Part shown: piece after piece, positions 59,934 through 64,000 of the stretch
Numbering within the stretch: position 1 is the first letter of the stretch
How the letters are laid out: each line of letters starts with the position of its first letter
Source of the DNA: Actinokineospora sp. NBRC 105648
GTDB lineage: Bacteria > Actinomycetota > Actinomycetes > Mycobacteriales > Pseudonocardiaceae
Direction: 5' to 3'
Assembly (NCBI RefSeq): GCF_030269645.1
Contig: NZ_BSTR01000012.1
Coordinates: 62,001 to 126,000, forward strand
DNA: 64,000 nucleotides
The notes under the pieces: model-generated
The model's input: the letters and a program-made list of their open reading frames with translations, nothing else
Told to the model about the DNA's origin: nothing
The model's database searches: none
Made by a program: the position numbers and the translations under genes

Positions 59934-60767
59934 ATGGACGCACAGCTCTTGCCCACCACCTACCTCGTGGGCGACCGGTTCGAGACGTTCGCGCGCAAGG
60001 ACCGGGTCGAGACGGTCAACCGGTTCGTGGGGAACGTGCGCAGCGGGTTATTCGACCGCCTCGTCGACCCGATGAGACTGGTGGCGGGCCAAGGGGTCGA
60101 CGCCTCCGACTGGGACACCGTCCGCACCGAGCTGTCCCGGCGCGGCCTGCTGGACCGCTTCGTCCTCCCGGCCCGCCTGCCCGCTGCCGTGCCCGCCGCC
60201 GACGTGCACAAGCAGCAGGAGGAGAACGTGCTGCTCGCCGACGTGGCGGCCAGCGGCCCGCTCGCGCTGACCGCCCGGCTGCGGCTCTCCGACCGCAACG
60301 AGCTGGTGACCGACCACGTCACCGGCCAGCACCTGTCCGGCATGGTGCTCATCGAGGCCGGTCGGCAGATGATCCTGGCGGGCACGCACGAGTTCGTGCT
60401 CACCCCGGACACCGAGCCGGACTTCTCCTTCGTGCTCGGCTCGCTCAGCGTCGCCTTCGAGCGCTACGTCTTCCCGATCGGCGCCGAGCTGGCCCTGCGG
60501 CTGACCAAGCTGCCCAGCTCCAAGCCCGCGAGGCTGGAGTTCACCGCCGAGGTGGAGGTCACCCAGTCCGGCGAGGTCGCCGCGCGGATCAGCGCGGAGT
60601 TCCAGGTGGTCCGCACCCGCGGCCTGGCCCGCCAGGAGGAGATGCTGGCGACCAAGGCCATCGAGGCCTGCGGGTTCACCGCCGAGCAGCCCGTGGGCGC
60701 CCCCGCGCGGCAGTGCTCCTCGGCCCCGGCCCGCCGCGCCGCCGCGCGCGTTCCCCAGGGCGCCTGA
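59934..60767 (+). CDS. AfsA-like hotdog domain protein
   Basis: A 277-residue protein. Residues about 91-230 match the A-factor biosynthesis hotdog domain: VHKQQEENVLLAD and DHVTGQHLSGMVLIEAGRQM, with Glu141, Arg144 and Gln145 at the family positions. Only one such domain is clear, whereas AfsA has two; the first 85 residues are unlike it. In AfsA the reaction joins a beta-ketoacyl chain to dihydroxyacetone phosphate. It could make a butenolide-type signal or a cluster product. Codon 39 is TTA (60048-60050). The HAD phosphatase gene starts 4 bp after its stop. Confidence 0.77.
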   Translation: MDAQLLPTTYLVGDRFETFARKDRVETVNRFVGNVRSGLFDRLVDPMRLVAGQGVDASDWDTVRTELSRRGLLDRFVLPARLPAAVPAADVHKQQEENVLLADVAASGPLALTARLRLSDRNELVTDHVTGQHLSGMVLIEAGRQMILAGTHEFVLTPDTEPDFSFVLGSLSVAFERYVFPIGAELALRLTKLPSSKPARLEFTAEVEVTQSGEVAARISAEFQVVRTRGLARQEEMLATKAIEACGFTAEQPVGAPARQCSSAPARRAAARVPQGA

Positions 60768-60771
60768 CCCG

Positions 60772-61473
60772 ATGGCGGCCCAGGCGGCGTTCTTCGACGT
60801 CGACGAGACCCTGATCACCGTCAGCAGCGCGGTCGACTTCCTGGACTACCGGATGGGCCGGTCGCGCGACCCGCGCACCAGCGCCTGGCGGTTGCTGGCC
60901 CCTGCCGCCCGGCTGGAGCGCACCGCGGCCAACCGCGCGTACTTCGCCCTCTACGCGGGCGTTTCCGTCGCTGACGCCACCGCGCAGGGTCGGGCCTGGT
61001 TCGCCGAGCTGGCGGCCGCCGGGGGCCTGTTCCACCCGCCGGTGCTGGCCGAGCTGCGCGCGCACGCCGAGCGCGGCACCCGCGTCGTGCTGGTGTCCGG
61101 CTCGTTCGCCCCGTGCCTGGACCCGATCGCCGAGGCGGTCGGCGCCGACACCGTGCTGTGCACCGAACCCGAGGCGGTGTGCGGTGTCTACACCGGCGCC
61201 ACCGCCCGCTCGATGATCGGCCCCACCAAGGTCCTGGCGGTCCGGGCGTACCTGCGCGCGCACGGGATCTCCGCCGCCGACTGCCACGCCTACGGCGACC
61301 ACGCCTCCGACCTACCCCTACTGAGCGAGGTCGGGACCCCTGTTGTCGTCGGTGCCGACCCGGTGCTGACCCTGCTCGCCCGCCGCCGCGGCTGGCGCAC
61401 CGTGCCGGGTACGGCGCCCTACCGCGAGACCGTGTCCCGGTTCCTGACCACCGCGGGCGTGCCGTCGCTGTGA
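60772..61473 (+). CDS. HAD-IB phosphatase
   Basis: A 233-residue haloacid dehalogenase-type phosphatase (SerB-like subclass IB). Motif I is FFDVDETL (Asp9, Asp11), motif II LVSGSF, motif III Lys in GPTK, and motif IV GDHASDLPLL. It removes phosphate from a small metabolite. The 4-bp gap from the AfsA-like gene suggests a shared pathway; A-factor type synthesis needs removal of a phosphate after the AfsA step. Confidence 0.87.
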   Translation: MAAQAAFFDVDETLITVSSAVDFLDYRMGRSRDPRTSAWRLLAPAARLERTAANRAYFALYAGVSVADATAQGRAWFAELAAAGGLFHPPVLAELRAHAERGTRVVLVSGSFAPCLDPIAEAVGADTVLCTEPEAVCGVYTGATARSMIGPTKVLAVRAYLRAHGISAADCHAYGDHASDLPLLSEVGTPVVVGADPVLTLLARRRGWRTVPGTAPYRETVSRFLTTAGVPSL

Positions 61474-61777
61474 GCCCGTGCCCCTGCGCCTGACGGCTGG
61501 AGCGCGCGAGCCACGATGGGGCTGGTGAACCCCGGCCGGGGCCGACTACCCGGGCCGGGGCAATGGCCCCGAATGGCGCGCGCACTCGCCGAGTTCACCT
61601 GCACGGGCATCGTCATGCTTGTCCGACATGCTTATCCGACAAAGGAAATGCGGACACCGGGAGCGGCATTGGCCGTACCCGGTGTTTTCACTTTCTTGAG
61701 CGGGTATTTACCCTGCGGTCAAAGCAAAACCGGCGCCACCCCGCATCGGGGTGGCGCCGGTCTCGTGTTTCGGGGAC
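61474..61777. other. intergenic region between convergent HAD and SARP genes
   Basis: These 304 bp hold repeated GGCCGGGGCC blocks (61530-61560), repeated TTGTCCGACA/TATCCGACA motifs near 61620-61640, and a 14-bp terminator hairpin at 61729-61761. No gene is seen. Confidence 0.5.
61729..61761. terminator. 14-bp perfect hairpin at the SARP gene end
   Basis: Arms 61729-61742 and 61748-61761 are perfectly complementary with a 5-nt loop. On the plus strand it is preceded by AAAGCAAA and followed by CTCGTGTTT. Confidence 0.82.
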
Positions 61778-62563
61778 CTACAGGTGCGCGGGCACCGGCC
61801 GCGGCTGCAGGACCGGGTCGTGCGCCAGGATCGCCATCTGGCACTTCTGCAGCACCGGGGACGGCTCGACGCCCAGCTCGTCCATCAGCCGGGCGCGCAT
61901 CCGCTGGTAGACCGCCAGCGCGTCGCGCTGCCGACCGCAGCGGTAGAGCGCCACCATCAGCTGCTGGCAGAGCCGCTCGTTGAGCGACTCGGACTCCACC
62001 AGCTCGGAGAGCTCGGCGACGATCTCGTTGTGCCGCCCGATGACCAGCTCGGCCTCGAACAGCCGCTCCAGCGCCGCCGCCCGGTACTCCTTGTAGCGCA
62101 CCGCCGCGGCCTGGCAGATGAAGCCGCCCAGGTTGCCGCCGAAGGTCGGGCCGCGCCACAGGGTGAGCGCGTCGCGCAGCTTGTCGATCATCTCCAGCGG
62201 GGTGTGCGACTGGTTGGCCCGCACCTCGAGCAGGGCGTGGGTGAAGATGTCGGCGTCGAAGTCGTCGGTGCCCAGGCAGAGCCGGTAGCCCGAGGGCATG
62301 CTCAGGAAGCGCCCGCCGCGCTGCTCCGGGTCGACCGAGCGTAACCGCCTGCGGAGCCTGCTTATGTGTGCCTGTAAGGCGTTCTCGGCGTTGCGCGGCG
62401 GGTTGTGCTCCCACAGCTCGCCGATCAACGACTCGGTCAGCACCAGGCGGTCGTGGTTGACCAGCAGGGCGGCCAACAGGGTTCGCTGGAAGGTCCCGTT
62501 GATCTCCACCGGCTCACCCGCCGCCTGGATCTCGATCGGACCGAGTATTCGATAGGTCAGCAT
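61778..62563 (-). CDS. SARP-family transcriptional activator
   Basis: A 261-residue SARP: residues about 1-95 are an OmpR-type winged helix (YRILGPIEIQAAGEPVEING, QRTLLAALLVNHDRLVLTESL, ALQAHISRLRRRLRS) and residues 100-250 the bacterial transcriptional activation domain. SARPs bind direct repeats and switch on antibiotic clusters. GGGGAG lies 5 nt before the ATG at 62563. Codon 74 is TTA (62344-62342), which makes translation depend on the bldA tRNA in streptomycete-like organisms. It is divergent from the reductase gene across three GTCAGG repeats. Confidence 0.92.
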   Translation of the reverse strand: MLTYRILGPIEIQAAGEPVEINGTFQRTLLAALLVNHDRLVLTESLIGELWEHNPPRNAENALQAHISRLRRRLRSVDPEQRGGRFLSMPSGYRLCLGTDDFDADIFTHALLEVRANQSHTPLEMIDKLRDALTLWRGPTFGGNLGGFICQAAAVRYKEYRAAALERLFEAELVIGRHNEIVAELSELVESESLNERLCQQLMVALYRCGRQRDALAVYQRMRARLMDELGVEPSPVLQKCQMAILAHDPVLQPRPVPAHL

Positions 62564-62770
62564 GCGCGCTCCCCGGCTGGCTGTGTCTGACAAGCAGGAT
62601 GCTTCCATGAATCAGAAGTCTGATGCAAGTACGAGCACCGATGATAAGCAGAATCCTGCCTCAATGCGGCCGAACGGCGCAGATGGTCAGGCGGCCATCA
62701 ACCCGCTGTCAGGCGCAGGGGTGAGCATCGTCAGGGCCTGCAGCCGAACCGTCTACGCGATGAGGTAGCG
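62564..62770. promoter_or_regulatory. divergent control region with SARP-type direct repeats
   Basis: GTCAGG occurs at 62687-62692, 62709-62714 and 62731-62736, exactly 22 bp apart (two helical turns), in front of a TACGCG -10 candidate (62755-62760) for the reductase gene. This spacing is the known SARP operator pattern. The rest of the 207 bp is lower in GC. Confidence 0.7.
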
Positions 62771-63592
62771 ATGCTCCTTGAACGAAAGCGACTGCTCGTC
62801 ACCGGCGTGGTGTCGACCAAGTCGATCGCCCACGCCGCCGCCCGCCTCGCGCTCGCCGAGGGCGCCGAGGTGGTGCTCACCGGCTTCGGCCGCGGCCTGC
62901 GGATCACCGAACGGCTCGGCGAGTCGCTGGGCTGCGAGGTGCTCGAGATGGACGTCACCGCGCCCGAGCAGGTCAGCGCCGTGGTCACCCACCTCGGTGC
63001 CAAGTGGGGTGCGCTCGACGGCCTCCTGCACGCCGTCGCCTACGCCCCGGCCAACGCCCTCGACGGCGGGTTCCTGACCGCGCCGTGGGAGGACGTGGCC
63101 ACCGCCCTGCACGTGTCCACCTACTCCTTCGCCGCCCTGGGCCGCGAGTTCGCCCCGCTGCTGGCCGCGGCCGGTGGCGGCTCGATCGTCGGCCTGGACT
63201 TCGACGCCGAGGTCGTCTGGCCCGGCTACGATTGGATGGGCGTGGCCAAGGCGGGCCTGGAGAGCTGCGCCCGCTACCTCGCGCACGCCCTGGGCCCGGC
63301 GGGCACCCGGGTCAACCTGATCGCCGCCGGTCCGCTGCGCACGGTGGCCGCGGGCGCGATCAAGAGCTTCGAGGTGTTCGAGTCGGTCTGGCAGGAGCGC
63401 GCGCCGCTGGGCTGGGACGACCGCGACGCCACCGCCGTCGGCCGCGCGATCTGCGCGCTGTGGTCGGAGTGGCTGCCCGGGGTGACCGGTGAGGTCATCC
63501 ACGTCGACGGCGGCGTGCACGCCATCGGCGGCACGGTGCCCAAGCCCGCCCCGGCCGCCGAGGCCGAACCCGAGCTGGCGGCCGTCCGATGA
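62771..63592 (+). CDS. InhA/FabI-type enoyl-ACP reductase
   Basis: A 273-residue short-chain dehydrogenase of the enoyl-ACP reductase group. The opening LLVTGVVSTKSIAHAAARLA, catalytic Tyr153-x6-Lys160 (YDWMGVAKAG), NLIAAGPLRTVAA and the DGGVHAIG end match InhA. It reduces trans-2-enoyl-ACP with NAD(P)H. The location beside a SARP and MaoC gene suggests a role in a specialised acyl chain; a housekeeping inhA is expected elsewhere. A resistance copy for an inhibitor of fatty acid synthesis is another option. A weak GAGG lies before the ATG. Confidence 0.9.
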   Translation: MLLERKRLLVTGVVSTKSIAHAAARLALAEGAEVVLTGFGRGLRITERLGESLGCEVLEMDVTAPEQVSAVVTHLGAKWGALDGLLHAVAYAPANALDGGFLTAPWEDVATALHVSTYSFAALGREFAPLLAAAGGGSIVGLDFDAEVVWPGYDWMGVAKAGLESCARYLAHALGPAGTRVNLIAAGPLRTVAAGAIKSFEVFESVWQERAPLGWDDRDATAVGRAICALWSEWLPGVTGEVIHVDGGVHAIGGTVPKPAPAAEAEPELAAVR

Positions 63593-64000
63593 GCCGCACC
63601 GTGCGCGTCGACGAGCTCGACGGACTGGTCGGCGAGGTGCTCGGGGTCAGCAGCTGGCACCGGGTGACCCAGGCGACGGTGAACCAGTTCGCCGCCGCCA
63701 CCGGCGACTACCAGTGGATCCACACCGACCCGGTGCGCGCCGCCGCCGAGGGCCCGTGGGGCGCGCCGGTCGCGCACGGCCTGCTGACCCTGGCGCTGCT
63801 GCCGTCGATGATCACCGAGGCGTTCTCCGTCGAGGGCGCGGACGTGATCGTCAACAAGGGCTTCGACAAGGTCCGGCTGGCCAACCCGGTCAAGGTCGGC
63901 AGCCGGGTCCGCGGCACCGTCAAGCTGGGCTCGGCCACCCCCCGGCCGCGCTCGTTCCACGAGGTCCGGCTGCAGGTCACCGTCGAGGTCGAGGACCAGG
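63589..64000 (+). CDS. MaoC-like hydratase/dehydratase (3' end outside window)
   Basis: The ATG at 63589 overlaps the reductase stop by four bases (ATGA) and the frame stays open to the window end (137 codons). The hotdog motif of R-specific enoyl hydratases is complete: FAAATGDYQWIHTDP with the catalytic Asp and His, then GAPVAHGLLTLALLP. It hydrates or dehydrates acyl-CoA or acyl-ACP. Together with the enoyl reductase it supplies the last two steps of a fatty-acid-type cycle. The family is usually about 150 residues, so only the last few codons should be missing. Confidence 0.9.
   Translation, partial: MSRTVRVDELDGLVGEVLGVSSWHRVTQATVNQFAAATGDYQWIHTDPVRAAAEGPWGAPVAHGLLTLALLPSMITEAFSVEGADVIVNKGFDKVRLANPVKVGSRVRGTVKLGSATPRPRSFHEVRLQVTVEVEDQ

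Noticed and set aside
59934-60767. Genuine A-factor synthase AfsA
   Set aside because: Only one AfsA-type hotdog domain is clear and the N-terminus is unrelated, so I call it AfsA-like only.

Overview
The window is very GC-rich, densely coded and rich in GTG starts. It carries the actinobacterial qcrCAB/ctaCEF respiratory genes, pimB and fadD15, secreted FG-GAP proteins and a SARP-controlled biosynthetic region. This points to a filamentous actinomycete, most likely Pseudonocardiaceae or a close relative; the genus cannot be fixed by eye. From memory, the backbone follows the Mycobacterium tuberculosis order Rv2205c to Rv2182c (glycerate kinase, Fe-S protein, adoK, asnB, ctaC, ctaF, trpD, ctaE, qcrC-qcrA-qcrB, exonuclease/UvrC-like, NlpC/P60, pimB, fadD15, small SRPBCC proteins, ArsA-like ATPase, plsC) with accessory genes inserted at several points.

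Layout. 1-7.2 kb: end of a hydroxyacyl-CoA dehydrogenase gene, FmdB zinc ribbon, GNAT, aldo/keto reductase, DUF3043, glycerate kinase, A-type Fe-S protein, adenosine kinase, and a methionine aminopeptidase divergent from an XRE regulator across a double palindrome. 7.4-17.5 kb: asnB and the cytochrome bcc-aa3 genes, interrupted by a trpD operon on the other strand. 17.6-28.1 kb: a beta-lactamase-like lipoprotein, YbaB-like protein, nuclease genes and a run of secreted cell-wall enzymes, including an NlpC/P60-like and VanY-like fusion. 28.4-39.0 kb: the pimB to glucokinase core, split between pimB and fadD15 by an island coding type VII secretion-type proteins (EspC-like, a WXG/CHAP hydrolase, two YbaB-like proteins) and a divergent SEFIR-domain protein. 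39.1-48.3 kb: secreted proteins, two of which share near-identical arrays of five 156-bp FG-GAP repeats, then repeat-rich DNA. 48.3-51.0 kb: an MmyB-type regulator, an MFS transporter and more repeats.

51.0-64.0 kb looks like the left part of a specialised-metabolite cluster running past the window end: P450, a ketosynthase III-like enzyme with Ser in place of Cys, DHA2 exporter, PaaK-like ligase, two MarR regulators, FAD monooxygenase, AfsA-like hotdog protein, HAD phosphatase, SARP activator, InhA/FabI-like reductase and a MaoC hydratase. The AfsA-like and SARP genes each hold one TTA codon. The reductase gene has three GTCAGG direct repeats 22 bp apart upstream, and the P450 and second marR promoters share a palindrome.

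Non-coding structure is prominent: four copies of a roughly 140-bp hairpin element, two of them inside a 431-bp inverted repeat; a 56-bp tandem array; long perfect hairpins at convergent gene ends; and at least a dozen promoters where TANNNT lies 6-7 nt before the start codon, as expected of leaderless mRNAs. No tRNA, rRNA, CRISPR array or transposase gene was seen.
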